A stretch of 7,000 nt of DNA from Candidatus Stramentimicrobium fermentans (GCA_012520575.1 JAAYOB010000048.1:1-7000); one strand, 5' to 3'; counted from the first letter of the stretch, positions 1 to 6,177 are shown. The notes: generated by a model from the sequence alone, not told the origin. Numbers and translations are program-made.

Positions 1-75
1 CCGAAAGCACGACTTCTTTTACATATTTTTTATATTCATTAGTGAAATCCTTCTTTGGACTGTTTCTATGCTACA

Positions 76-111
76 AAAAAGCGGCTTTTGCATAATTGCC
101 AAAACCGCTTT
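76..111 (-). terminator. Putative minus-strand hairpin terminator
   Basis: Two 14-base arms (78-91 and 98-111) are almost perfectly complementary around a 6-base loop. Read on the minus strand, the hairpin runs straight into a short T tract (the A run at 75-80 of the plus strand). This is the form of a rho-independent terminator. No gene on the minus strand is seen to end here within the window, because the next gene to the right is on the plus strand. It could instead be part of a dispersed intergenic repeat together with the next hairpin. Confidence 0.45.
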
Positions 112-123
112 GTCTACGGTCTG

Positions 124-149
124 AGCCGTGGTAATTCCACAGCTTTTTT
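124..149 (+). terminator. Rho-independent terminator, plus strand
   Basis: An 8-base stem (124-131 with 137-144, one mismatch) closes a TAATT loop and is followed by an uninterrupted T run (144-149). It probably ends transcription from a plus-strand gene lying left of the window. Two plus frames are open from base 1 and stop at about 95 and 123, but neither tail is recognisable, so no partial CDS is called. Confidence 0.6.
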
Positions 150-242
150 GTTAATTGGTGGGTTAAATTTTGTTTCCCTCTTTTTTTGATAAAGCTAATA
201 AATATAATTTTTCGGTAAAAAGAAAAAAACTTCAAAAGGTTA

Positions 243-271
243 TTGACATATGTCGGAAATGCGTGTATAGT
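243..271 (+). promoter_or_regulatory. Sigma-A promoter of the DUF5320/UPF0251 pair
   Basis: A perfect TTGACA -35 box (243-248) is separated by exactly 17 bases from TATAGT (266-271), a near-consensus -10 box. Transcription would start near 278, leaving a leader of about 37 bases before the GTG start at 315. The box overlaps a palindromic operator candidate, so the promoter is intrinsically strong but probably repressed. Confidence 0.85.
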
Positions 272-290
272 GTAGTTAATGGCATATGTC
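245..290. promoter_or_regulatory. Twin palindromic operator candidates (GACATATGTC / GGCATATGTC)
   Basis: GACATATGTC at 245-254 is a perfect 10-base palindrome lying across the -35 box. Its near copy GGCATATGTC at 281-290 lies just after the expected transcription start. The two centres are 36 bases apart. This placement fits a dimeric repressor blocking RNA polymerase. The likely ligand is the UPF0251/DUF134 regulator encoded at 811-1167, but that assignment is inference from position only. Confidence 0.6.
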
Positions 291-314
291 ACAAACAAAA
301 AGGAGGTGAACACA

Positions 315-593
315 GTGCCCAGAATGGATGGAACAGGCCCCGAAGGCAGGGGCGCGATGACCGGCAGAGGTCTTGGCCCTTGTGGCGGCGGAAATGCCGT
401 AAGAGGCGGTGGTCTTGGCCGCCGTGGCCGTGGTAATCGTCCCCTTTGTGGACGTGGTTATGGCAGAGGCTTTGGCCGAGGTTTCGGTATGAACGAAGTT
501 TCCGCTGAAAACCGCAGGCAGCGGCTTGAAGAACACAAGGCTCTTTTGCAGGAAGAATTAAACGCAATCAATCAAGAATTAGACAGCCAGTAA
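315..593 (+). CDS. DUF5320-type Gly/Arg-rich small protein
   Basis: A 92-residue protein starting at GTG 315, set by a strong AGGAGGTG ribosome binding site at 301-308; an upstream in-frame ATG at 279 lacks a site and lies at the expected transcription start. The N-terminus (PRMDGTGPEGRGAMTGRG) matches the hallmark opening of the DUF5320 family. Residues 20-58 are low-complexity Gly/Arg with Cys23 and Cys45. Residues 64-91 form a Glu/Leu-rich helix that is probably a coiled coil. No enzymatic role is known. In anaerobes such genes commonly sit beside UPF0251 regulators and NifB/NifX-like or Mrp-type iron-sulfur genes, so a role linked to metal or Fe-S handling is plausible but unproven. Here only the regulator partner is nearby. 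The protein is cytosolic, with no signal peptide. Confidence 0.85.
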   Translation: MPRMDGTGPEGRGAMTGRGLGPCGGGNAVRGGGLGRRGRGNRPLCGRGYGRGFGRGFGMNEVSAENRRQRLEEHKALLQEELNAINQELDSQ

Positions 594-656
594 GGCATTG
601 GTAGGGAATAATACTGCGTTACCCTTAAACCAGCGTTTTCTCGTATATCTTTTCCA

Positions 657-722
657 CTTTGGCTGTGCCTTGTTCAGTTGGCATAGGATCCACTATGCTT
701 CCCTCACAAGGCTTTGCCAAAG
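657..722 (+). ncRNA. Long nested hairpin, possible structured RNA element
   Basis: Three stacked perfect stems fold on one axis: 657-663 with 716-722 (7 bp), 667-673 with 706-712 (7 bp) and 681-686 with 693-698 (6 bp). They are separated by symmetric 3/3 and 7/7 internal loops and capped by a 6-base loop. No T run follows, so it is not a plain terminator. It lies between the DUF5320 and UPF0251 genes and may be an mRNA processing or stability element, a cis-regulatory RNA, or a small palindromic repeat. No named riboswitch or RNA family is recognised. Confidence 0.45.
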
Positions 723-751
723 CGAAAAATCCGTTGCGATAAATTCGCTCC

Positions 752-803
752 TCTAAAAGTAACACAGTATAAGGAGGACGCTCCTATTCCCTTTTAGAAA
801 GGA
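752..803 (+). promoter_or_regulatory. Inverted repeats around the UPF0251 ribosome binding site
   Basis: TCTAAAAG (752-759) pairs perfectly with CTTTTAGA (791-798), enclosing a small hairpin AGGAG-GACG-CTCCT (772-785). The Shine-Dalgarno sequence GAAAGGA (797-803) overlaps the 3' arm. An AGGAGG at 772-777 looks like a second ribosome binding site but has no usable start and is tied up in the inner hairpin. Folding could modulate translation of the regulator gene; this is inference from complementarity. Confidence 0.35.
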
Positions 804-810
804 AAAAACC

Positions 811-1167
811 GTGGCAAGACCCAGAAAACGCAGGCAGATATGTGCCCTGCCCCAAAACAACCGATTTGGCCCCCTTGGAAAATCGGCTGAGCCTAGCGAC
901 CCCATCGTCTTGACGGTGGATGAGTTTGAAACCATCCGCTTAATTGACCTTGAGGGCTTTCAGCAGGAAGAATGCGCTAAGCAAATGAATGTTGCCCGCA
1001 CCACCGTACAGGGCATCTATGTGGAGGCCAGAAAAAAACTGGCGGAGGCCTTGGTACACGCAAGGCCGCTTGTGATTGAGGGCGGTGAGTACCGGCTTTG
1101 TGACGGAACGGGGCAAGGCTGCGGCAGGGGCTGCCAGAGGAGAGGCCGGGGCAGGCGCTTGGATTAA
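811..1167 (+). CDS. UPF0251/DUF134 family DNA-binding regulator
   Basis: A 118-residue protein with a GTG start at 811 and a GAAAGGA site seven bases upstream. The opening MARPRKRRQICALPQNNRFG is the family signature. Residues about 36-85 form a sigma-70 region 4-like helix-turn-helix (VDEFETIRLIDLEGFQQEE, then MNVARTTVQGIYVEARKKL). The tail (97-117) has Cys97, Cys104 and Cys108 among Gly/Arg and resembles the neighbouring DUF5320 protein in composition. The cysteines may bind a metal or Fe-S cluster and make DNA binding responsive to redox or metals. It lies 217 bases after the DUF5320 gene and no good separate promoter was found, so the two are probably co-transcribed. It may autoregulate through the twin palindromes at 245-290. 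The family call is firm; target and signal are inferred. Confidence 0.9.
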   Translation: MARPRKRRQICALPQNNRFGPLGKSAEPSDPIVLTVDEFETIRLIDLEGFQQEECAKQMNVARTTVQGIYVEARKKLAEALVHARPLVIEGGEYRLCDGTGQGCGRGCQRRGRGRRLD

Positions 1168-1184
1168 AAGAAATAAGCAAGACG

Positions 1185-1208
1185 AAAAAATTCCCAATGA
1201 TTTGGGGG
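1185..1208 (-). terminator. Terminator of the minus-strand GtrA operon
   Basis: Read on the minus strand, CCCAA (1202-1206) pairs with TTGGG (1193-1197) around a 4-base loop, extendable by G-U pairs, and is followed two bases later by a run of six T (plus-strand A run 1185-1190). It lies about 50 bases beyond the GtrA stop codon and faces the terminator of the opposing gene. Confidence 0.55.
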
Positions 1209-1228
1209 AGTAGCAGCGTCTTTTTAGG

Positions 1229-1258
1229 CGGACGGATTATTTAATCCTCCCGTTTTTT
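1229..1258 (+). terminator. Terminator of the DUF5320/UPF0251 transcript
   Basis: An imperfect stem (1229-1239 with 1242-1252, two internal mismatches) is followed directly by six T (1253-1258). The T run overlaps the TAA stop of the converging GtrA gene at 1257-1259, showing how tightly the two units are packed. There is no comparable T run on the minus strand. Confidence 0.65.
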
Positions 1259-1715
1259 ATTGCCCTTTTTTAAAAATCCCCCATTTGGAGGCGACATAGT
1301 TAAACGCCACCACACACACATTGGCCACAATTTTCACCGGCGCGTGGTGCAGGGAAAAGACCACCACCAAGAGGTTGTATAGCCCTACATCAAAGAGAAA
1401 ATAGCTGCCCAGGCGGGCGGTAAAAAAAAGCAAAAGCTCCCGCCCCGCAGCGGCGTGTTTGGCCGTGCTTTTAAACACATAGCGCTTGTTGGTCACATAG
1501 GCAAACAGTACGCTCAGCACCCAGGCCACGGCGTTTGAGAGGTTGAGCCAAAGGGCATCCTGCCCGCCCTCGCCTTTAACCAAAAGGGCGGTCAGGCCAA
1601 AATAAACCGCCCAGTTCACCAGCGTGGTTAAAACGCCGAAAATCAGGTAGGCAATGGCCTCCACGGCGTTTGGGTTGGCGGTCAGCTTTTGATACAGTTG
1701 TTTTAACTTATTCAT
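1257..1715 (-). CDS. GtrA-family membrane protein
   Basis: A 152-residue integral membrane protein with four hydrophobic segments at about 19-46, 55-75, 95-117 and 125-146. The second ends in FAYVTNKRYVF and the fourth in FNYVASKWGIF, the paired GtrA-family signatures. Family members are thought to move or help move lipid-linked sugars, such as undecaprenyl-phosphate glucose, across the cytoplasmic membrane for cell-surface glycosylation. The start at 1715 is chosen because CGGAG lies seven bases ahead and the protein then has normal family length; an earlier in-frame start at 1784 would add 23 residues overlapping the neighbouring gene. It is the last gene of a three-gene operon and overlaps the preceding gene by 8 bases, suggesting translational coupling. 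Its substrate cannot be told from sequence. Confidence 0.9.
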   Translation of the reverse strand: MNKLKQLYQKLTANPNAVEAIAYLIFGVLTTLVNWAVYFGLTALLVKGEGGQDALWLNLSNAVAWVLSVLFAYVTNKRYVFKSTAKHAAAGRELLLFFTARLGSYFLFDVGLYNLLVVVFSLHHAPVKIVANVCVVAFNYVASKWGIFKKGQ

Positions 1716-1953
1716 TTTTTTCTCCGTACAGGTCAATTTCGCCCTTGTCACCCCGCGCGTAGCCGCAGGAAAGGAGGCGCTCATAGGAGGCGAATAATTC
1801 CTGTTTCTTTTTTCTTTGCGTATAATTAAAACCGTTTTCTAAAAGCTGTGTTACCTGAATGTTCAGGTTGCGGATTTGGCCCTCCTCATCCATGAGTATG
1901 GCCTTGATGGTTTTTTGATGGCGCAGGGAGTACGCTAAAAACCGTTGGTTCAT
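1708..1953 (-). CDS. Unrecognised 81-residue protein between GT-C-like and GtrA genes
   Basis: An 81-residue, soluble, charged protein with no membrane segment or signal peptide. The ATG at 1951-1953 overlaps the TGA of the upstream gene (ATGA, 4 bases), and its own end overlaps the GtrA start by 8 bases. No clear ribosome binding site precedes it, so translation is probably coupled. Predicted content is mixed: an N-terminal basic stretch (MNQRFLAYSLRHQKTIKAIL), a beta-like middle (IRNLNIQVTQLL), and a C-terminal segment with LLSCGYARGDKG at 60-71. I do not recognise the family with confidence; the C-terminal ARGD-type ending resembles small uncharacterised Clostridia proteins. Overlaps on both sides argue that it is a real gene. 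The operon suggests, but does not prove, a link to envelope glycan assembly. Confidence 0.7.
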   Translation of the reverse strand: MNQRFLAYSLRHQKTIKAILMDEEGQIRNLNIQVTQLLENGFNYTQRKKKQELFASYERLLSCGYARGDKGEIDLYGEKNE

Positions 1954-3893
1954 GGCGCTTCAAAGATGATGGTGGAACCGTCTTCGGACTCAAAGGCTAT
2001 TTCGTAGCGGTCAAAAAGGGCCTGCTCATCCACACTGTAGCGGTACAGCTCGTCGGGCGAGAGGAGAATGTAGGAAGCCCCATACTTTTTGGGGATGTCT
2101 TTTCCAAGTTCGGGATTTTCATAAAATAACCGCAAGTCGCTTTCCCGCTTGGCAATATCAAAGCCGTGCCAATAGAGCCACAGCGACGGCCCGCACACAA
2201 TTCGACGGCCCGCAAGGGCGCTCACGGGATTCAGGTGGTTGGTGTCTGTTACAAACAGGGCGTCCTGCTCGGTGTTTTCCTCAACCCAAGCGGCAGTTTC
2301 GCAGTCTGCCGCTGAAAACATGGAGTAGTCGCTTTTGGCTTCACGAATCAACGCCAAGCCGCCCGATACAAACATCACAAAGCAGCAAAGGGCGGCTATA
2401 AGCCTTCGGGCGCCGACGCCCTTTAATTTTTTGTAAAGCATGAGGGCATACTCGCTTACGCCCGGCAATACAAGCAGGTAGGCGACATACAGCAGCTTGT
2501 TGTTATCGTAAATGTTGGGCTGGAAGGCAATAAATTCCGCCGGCAGCCAGATGAACAGCGCCCCCATGTACAAAAACCGCCAATGGCTGTTTTTTTCAAA
2601 AAGCGACAGGATAAATAAAAGGAAGGGCAGGCCGATATTTTTCAGGTAGAAAAACAGTACGCTGTCTTTCAGCCCGCCCTCGCCGTTGACCCAGTTAAAG
2701 GAAAGCCGAAGGAAGGAGTCGCTTGCGCCCACCTGACCGAAGGTAAAGGTGAACAGCTGCGGCAGGGCAAGGGCCACGGCAATGACGCCATAGAGAATGA
2801 TGAAGATGTTCAACCTCTTTTGCTTGATAAAATCCAACGCCAGCCAGCCCAGGGTGCACAGGCCCAGCGCTAAAAAGGAATGGGTGTGAATGAGGGGAAG
2901 GCCCCCTGCCATCAGCCCCAAAAAGAGGGTGGTGCGCAGCCCTTGCTTTTCCTGAAACATTTCATAAGTCAGGTACAGGCAGGGCAGCAGCGCCATCCAG
3001 CCGCCCAAGAAAGTGCGTTGGGGTAAAAACAGGTCAACCAAAATATTGGACCATCTGAGGTTATAGGTGGAAAACTCGGCATGGTTGGCCGGCGTTTGGT
3101 ACCAACCATCCACAATGTTTTTGAGCCTGTCCAGCCATACCCCTTGCTGCAACTGGTTTTGCCCCATTTGCCCAAGGGACACGCCCGCCATATCAAAGGC
3201 GTATAAAAAACCGAGGCCGCCGTTTAGAAACAGTAATAGTACCGTTAATACGGCGGCGCCTTTAGAGCTTGTCCACCGGCAAGCGAGGATAATAACTCCA
3301 CAGGCAACCAGCCCAAACATCAGCGCCCCTGCAAGGCGAATGCTCGCTCCGAGGGGCAGGCCAAAGATCATAAGTGTTGTGGATAGGCTATCGGTTAAAA
3401 AGGGGTAGGCCAGCCGCTGTCCCGGGAAAATGGAATAGTCGCTTGGAAGCTTGGCTCCCCGAAGGGAAGAAGCGATGCCAAGGTGTAGCGGCAAATCTCC
3501 GTAGGTTGCCTGCCCCGTGTTGTAGCCGCCATCCACCGGGCGCAGGATATGGGTGTATTGAACAAAACAAAAATAGATCAAAAAAGGCAGCGCAAGCGTC
3601 AAGATTAAACGAATAGTACGTTTATCCACCTCATCGGCCATGCGCCTTTCACGCTTGTCACGAAGGAAATAGCCGCACAACACAAAAAGACCCAGCAACG
3701 CCAAGGCTATCAGCTCCCCTTGTATGGTATAGCCGAAGACAAAGGCGCATAGGGCGGGCAGCCACATCATCAAAAACACACTGGCGGACAGGCCAAGCCA
3801 TAGCCTTGCCGTCATGCGCAGACGGGGCAAAAGCAATCGGGCAAGCGCTGCGCCCGCTACTAAATAAATGCAAACAACCGAAACGGCGACCAT
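1950..3893 (-). CDS. Multi-spanning GT-C-like membrane glycosyltransferase (putative)
   Basis: A 647-residue protein with roughly a dozen hydrophobic segments through residue 520 and a soluble C-terminal portion (about 530-647). An acidic loop after an early membrane segment contains RPVDGGYNTG (118-127) and YGDLPLHLGI (131-140), with Asp121 and Asp133. Acidic residues in the first large external loop are typical of GT-C transferases that use polyprenyl-phosphate sugars. The C-terminal part has TDTNHLNPVSALAGRR (about 550-565), a pattern met in large membrane proteins of this class. Start at ATG 3893, with AAGGAGG four bases ahead. It heads an operon with an 81-residue protein and a GtrA protein, which supports a role in transferring a lipid-linked sugar outside the membrane. 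Specific donor, acceptor and exact Pfam family are not identified; a non-catalytic membrane protein remains possible. Confidence 0.65.
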   Translation of the reverse strand: MVAVSVVCIYLVAGAALARLLLPRLRMTARLWLGLSASVFLMMWLPALCAFVFGYTIQGELIALALLGLFVLCGYFLRDKRERRMADEVDKRTIRLILTLALPFLIYFCFVQYTHILRPVDGGYNTGQATYGDLPLHLGIASSLRGAKLPSDYSIFPGQRLAYPFLTDSLSTTLMIFGLPLGASIRLAGALMFGLVACGVIILACRWTSSKGAAVLTVLLLFLNGGLGFLYAFDMAGVSLGQMGQNQLQQGVWLDRLKNIVDGWYQTPANHAEFSTYNLRWSNILVDLFLPQRTFLGGWMALLPCLYLTYEMFQEKQGLRTTLFLGLMAGGLPLIHTHSFLALGLCTLGWLALDFIKQKRLNIFIILYGVIAVALALPQLFTFTFGQVGASDSFLRLSFNWVNGEGGLKDSVLFFYLKNIGLPFLLFILSLFEKNSHWRFLYMGALFIWLPAEFIAFQPNIYDNNKLLYVAYLLVLPGVSEYALMLYKKLKGVGARRLIAALCCFVMFVSGGLALIREAKSDYSMFSAADCETAAWVEENTEQDALFVTDTNHLNPVSALAGRRIVCGPSLWLYWHGFDIAKRESDLRLFYENPELGKDIPKKYGASYILLSPDELYRYSVDEQALFDRYEIAFESEDGSTIIFEAP

Positions 3894-3916
3894 AAAGCCT
3901 CCTTATTTTTGCCAAC

Positions 3917-3945
3917 AGTATAGCAAAATCCGATAAGCAAGGCAA
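3917..3945 (-). promoter_or_regulatory. Sigma-A promoter of the minus-strand membrane operon
   Basis: On the minus strand TTGCCT (3940-3945) lies 17 bases before TATACT (3917-3922). The predicted start is near 3910, only about 17 bases before the ATG, so the leader is very short and contains little more than the AAGGAGG site (3898-3904). Confidence 0.7.
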
Positions 3946-4052
3946 AAGTAGAAGGTTGTGCATCATACGCCATGATTTTTTTAAGTATAATTTCCATGAA
4001 AAACAAAGGCGGTGTTCCTGTAAGATAGCAATGGGATTTTTGCCTTAAACGC

Positions 4053-4081
4053 TTGAGTTTACATATTTTCTTGTGTATGAT
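4053..4081 (+). promoter_or_regulatory. Candidate promoter of the macro/vWA pair
   Basis: TTGAGT (4053-4058) and TATGAT (4076-4081) are spaced by 17 bases. This would give a leader of about 105 bases before the macro gene start at 4194. Upstream there is also a perfect TATAAT at 3986-3991, but without a well-placed -35 box. The rest of 3946-4193 contains no gene that I can support. Confidence 0.45.
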
Positions 4082-4133
4082 GATACCGGAAAATCCTTAC
4101 GAATGCTTTACGGGCATACTCTTTTATCATGAT

Positions 4134-4145
4134 TTGATCGATCAA
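4134..4145. promoter_or_regulatory. 12-base perfect palindrome in the macro gene leader
   Basis: TTGATCGATCAA is a perfect palindrome 48 bases before the macro gene start and downstream of its candidate promoter. It could be an operator for the XRE-like domain encoded by the next gene, acting as a roadblock. A 12-base palindrome can also occur by chance, and only one copy is seen. Confidence 0.25.
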
Positions 4146-4193
4146 TTTATCCTGCCTATCAATACCGGACAATGGAAACAAAGGGGGAGCATT

Positions 4194-5240
4194 ATGCCAT
4201 TATATATTGTCAGAAACGATATAACACAAATGAAAGTGGACGCGATCGTCAACGCCGCCAACAGGTCGCTTCTTGGCGGCGGCGGTGTGGACGGCAGCAT
4301 CCATCTTGCCGCTGGTCCAGCTTTGCTGGCGGAGTGTAAAACGCTTGGCGGCTGCCAAACCGGCAGCGCGAAAATTACCGGCGCGGGCAATCTGCCGTGC
4401 AAGTATGTGATTCACGCAGTTGGGCCCCGTTGGGCGGGAGGCGGTTTTGGAGAGCGTGAACTCCTCATTTCCTGCTACCGTACCGCCCTTGAGCTGGCAA
4501 AAGAAAACCAATGTGAAACGGTTGCTTTTCCGCTCATATCTTCCGGTGCCTATCACTATCCCAAAGACCAGGCGCTGAGAATAGCCGTTGATACAATCAG
4601 CGAATTTTTGCTTGAAAACGAGATGACCGTTTATCTGGTGATCTACGTTAAAAAATCATATCAGATTGATGGGAAACTGTTCGCTGACCTTGCCAAATAC
4701 ATTGATGATAATTATATAGATGAACAGGTCGTCCAATATCCTAAGTTTATACAGCGAAGAGAAGCGTTTATAGAGGGAGAACAGCCATGCGATTTTTCTG
4801 TTTACGAGGCGAGCGAAGCGTTTGAAAGATTCACGCCCCCCGTGCCGGAGGCTGCCACTTACCCGATGGCCAGGTCGCTGGATGACGCGCTCAATCAAAT
4901 GGATGAGAGTTTTTCTGAAATGTTGTTGCGCAAAATCGATGAATGCGGCATGACGGACGCGGAGTGCTACAAAAAGGCAAACATTGACCGAAAACTCTTT
5001 TCCAAAATCCGCAGCGATAAAATGTATAAGCCCTCAAAACCCACGGCAATCGCCTTTGCTATTTCCCTTGAGCTGTCTTTAGATGAAACCAGGGAAATGC
5101 TTATGAAAGCCGGATTTGCCCTCTCCCGCTCCAACAAGTTCGATATTATCATTCAGTATTTTATCGAAAACAAGAATTACAATGTCTTTGAAATCAACGA
5201 GGCCCTGTTTGCCTTTGACCAGAATTTGCTGGGGGCTTGA
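4194..5240 (+). CDS. Macro domain (ADP-ribose hydrolase type) fused to XRE-like HTH domain
   Basis: A 348-residue cytosolic protein. ATG 4194 is preceded by GGGGGAG (4183-4189); the reading frame stays open back to a TTG at 4053, but that start has no site and the extra 47 residues fall outside the macro fold. Residues 1-175 are a MacroD/YmdB-type macro domain: NAAN at 20-23, GGGGVDG at 28-34, HAVGPRW at 74-80 and [11 protein letters not shown] at 113-123. Asn23 and Asp33 match in spacing the catalytic Asn and Asp of MacroD enzymes, which remove ADP-ribose from proteins or deacetylate O-acetyl-ADP-ribose. After a linker (about 176-232), residues 235-310 resemble an XRE-type helix-turn-helix ([20 protein letters not shown], then [22 protein letters not shown]), followed by a helical tail to 348. 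The fusion suggests an ADP-ribose-sensing regulator or a targeted hydrolase. A vWA gene follows 119 bases downstream on the same strand. Confidence 0.88.
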   Translation: MPLYIVRNDITQMKVDAIVNAANRSLLGGGGVDGSIHLAAGPALLAECKTLGGCQTGSAKITGAGNLPCKYVIHAVGPRWAGGGFGERELLISCYRTALELAKENQCETVAFPLISSGAYHYPKDQALRIAVDTISEFLLENEMTVYLVIYVKKSYQIDGKLFADLAKYIDDNYIDEQVVQYPKFIQRREAFIEGEQPCDFSVYEASEAFERFTPPVPEAATYPMARSLDDALNQMDESFSEMLLRKIDECGMTDAECYKKANIDRKLFSKIRSDKMYKPSKPTAIAFAISLELSLDETREMLMKAGFALSRSNKFDIIIQYFIENKNYNVFEINEALFAFDQNLLGA

Positions 5241-5260
5241 TAGGGGAAATAGATTAACAA

Positions 5261-5284
5261 TTTGTCGCCTGCCAAGCGACCAAA
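5261..5284 (+). other. Small hairpin between the macro and vWA genes
   Basis: GTCGC (5264-5268) pairs with GCGAC (5276-5280) around a 7-base loop, and flanking TTT/AAA can extend it past a bulge. No T run follows, so it is unlikely to be a full terminator. In the rest of 5241-5346 I found no convincing promoter, which favours read-through from the macro gene. Confidence 0.3.
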
Positions 5285-5359
5285 CCGAATGCGTTTTTCT
5301 CTATGCTATGGCTGTAAGGTAAACCCCGAACAGTCATATTTTATTTGGAGGCAGAAAAA

Positions 5360-6019
5360 ATGAAAAAGAACCTAACAGAAATCGTATTCATTCTGGACCG
5401 CAGCGGCTCGATGAGCGGGCTGGAAAAAGACACCATCGGCGGCTTTAACGCCATGATTGAGAAACAGAAAAAAGCGGAGGGCGAGGCGCTTATTTCCACC
5501 GTCCTTTTTAACCATGAAAGCGAAGTTATTCATGACCGGGTGGGTGTTCAAACCATTCAATCAATGACCGATAAAGACTACATGGTAGGCGGCTGTACCG
5601 CGCTTTTGGACGCCATCGGCCAAGCCATTCACCATATTGGCAATGTTCATAAGTACGCGCGTGATGAGGATGTGCCGGAGCATACCATTTTTGTTATCAC
5701 AACAGACGGAATGGAAAACGCGAGCCAACGCTATTCCAGCAATAAAGTTAAGCAGATGATTGAGCGCCAGAAAGAAAAACACGGCTGGGAATTTTTGTTC
5801 CTTGGCGCCAATATTGACGCTGTTGAAACAGCAAGAGGCTTTGGCATCGCCCAAGATCGCGCGGTCAATTACCACGCCGATAGCGTGGGGACTCAGCTTA
5901 ACTATCAGGTGGTAAGCGACGCCATTTGCGCCGTCCGCTCCAGCGCGCCCCTTGATGCCGATTGGAAAAAGCGCATTGATGAAGACTATGAACAGCGTGA
6001 AAGCCAATACAAGAAGTAA
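5360..6019 (+). CDS. Stand-alone von Willebrand factor A (MIDAS) protein
   Basis: A 219-residue soluble protein made almost entirely of one vWA domain. The metal-ion-dependent adhesion site is complete: DRSGS at 13-17 (Asp13, Ser15, Ser17), Thr80 in GGCTALLDAIG, and Asp116 in TTDGMENAS. There is no signal peptide, membrane anchor or sortase motif, so it acts in the cytosol, unlike adhesin-type vWA proteins. Cytosolic bacterial vWA proteins usually scaffold Mg2+-dependent complexes, for example with MoxR-type ATPases or in stress and TerD-type systems. ATG 5360 is set by GGAGG (5347-5351). Weak similarity of the opening to proteins encoded beside kinase, phosphatase or ADP-ribose genes is only an impression. 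The nearest partner here is the macro/HTH gene 119 bases upstream, so the two are probably one unit. No MoxR ATPase is in the window. Its binding partner is unknown. Confidence 0.9.
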   Translation: MKKNLTEIVFILDRSGSMSGLEKDTIGGFNAMIEKQKKAEGEALISTVLFNHESEVIHDRVGVQTIQSMTDKDYMVGGCTALLDAIGQAIHHIGNVHKYARDEDVPEHTIFVITTDGMENASQRYSSNKVKQMIERQKEKHGWEFLFLGANIDAVETARGFGIAQDRAVNYHADSVGTQLNYQVVSDAICAVRSSAPLDADWKKRIDEDYEQRESQYKK

Positions 6020-6121
6020 TTGATTCACGTTGCCCACGCCATCGTGCTATCCTTTGGTTTATTATACAATTTCACGCGATTCCGAAAGGCTTTGTATACT
6101 ATGCTCCCCAAACTCTATTCC

Positions 6122-6166
6122 GCAGAAAGCAAGCCCCGTACTTTCGGGGCTTACCATTTACTCTGC
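6122..6166. terminator. Strong hairpin between convergent vWA and phosphatase genes
   Basis: AAGCCCCG (6131-6138) pairs perfectly with CGGGGCTT (6145-6152) around a 6-base loop, and an outer pair GCAGA (6122-6126) / TCTGC (6162-6166) encloses it. It sits in the 158-base gap between two converging genes, the expected place for a shared terminator. T tracts are weak on both sides, so its efficiency is doubtful. Confidence 0.5.
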
Positions 6167-6177
6167 TTAAACGAAAT

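Noticed and set aside
276-567. Minus-strand frames opposite the DUF5320 gene
   Set aside because: They are shadows of the Gly/Arg-rich coding sequence; the plus frame has a promoter, a strong ribosome site and the family signature.
1716-1784. Longer GtrA start at 1784
   Set aside because: It would add 23 non-family residues over the neighbouring gene, while ATG 1715 has CGGAG at proper spacing and gives normal GtrA length.
3067-3408. Plus-strand 113-residue frame inside the large membrane gene
   Set aside because: It lies antisense to well-supported coding sequence, and its composition reflects the complementary codons; no start signals were seen.
3986-3991. Perfect TATAAT as the macro gene promoter
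   Set aside because: No -35 box lies at 16-18 bases; the nearest (TTGTGC at 3956) is 24 bases away. It is kept only as a weak alternative.
4053-4193. N-terminal extension of the macro-domain frame from a TTG
   Set aside because: There is no ribosome binding site at the TTG, the extra 47 residues do not belong to the macro fold, and a good GGGGGAG site precedes ATG 4194.
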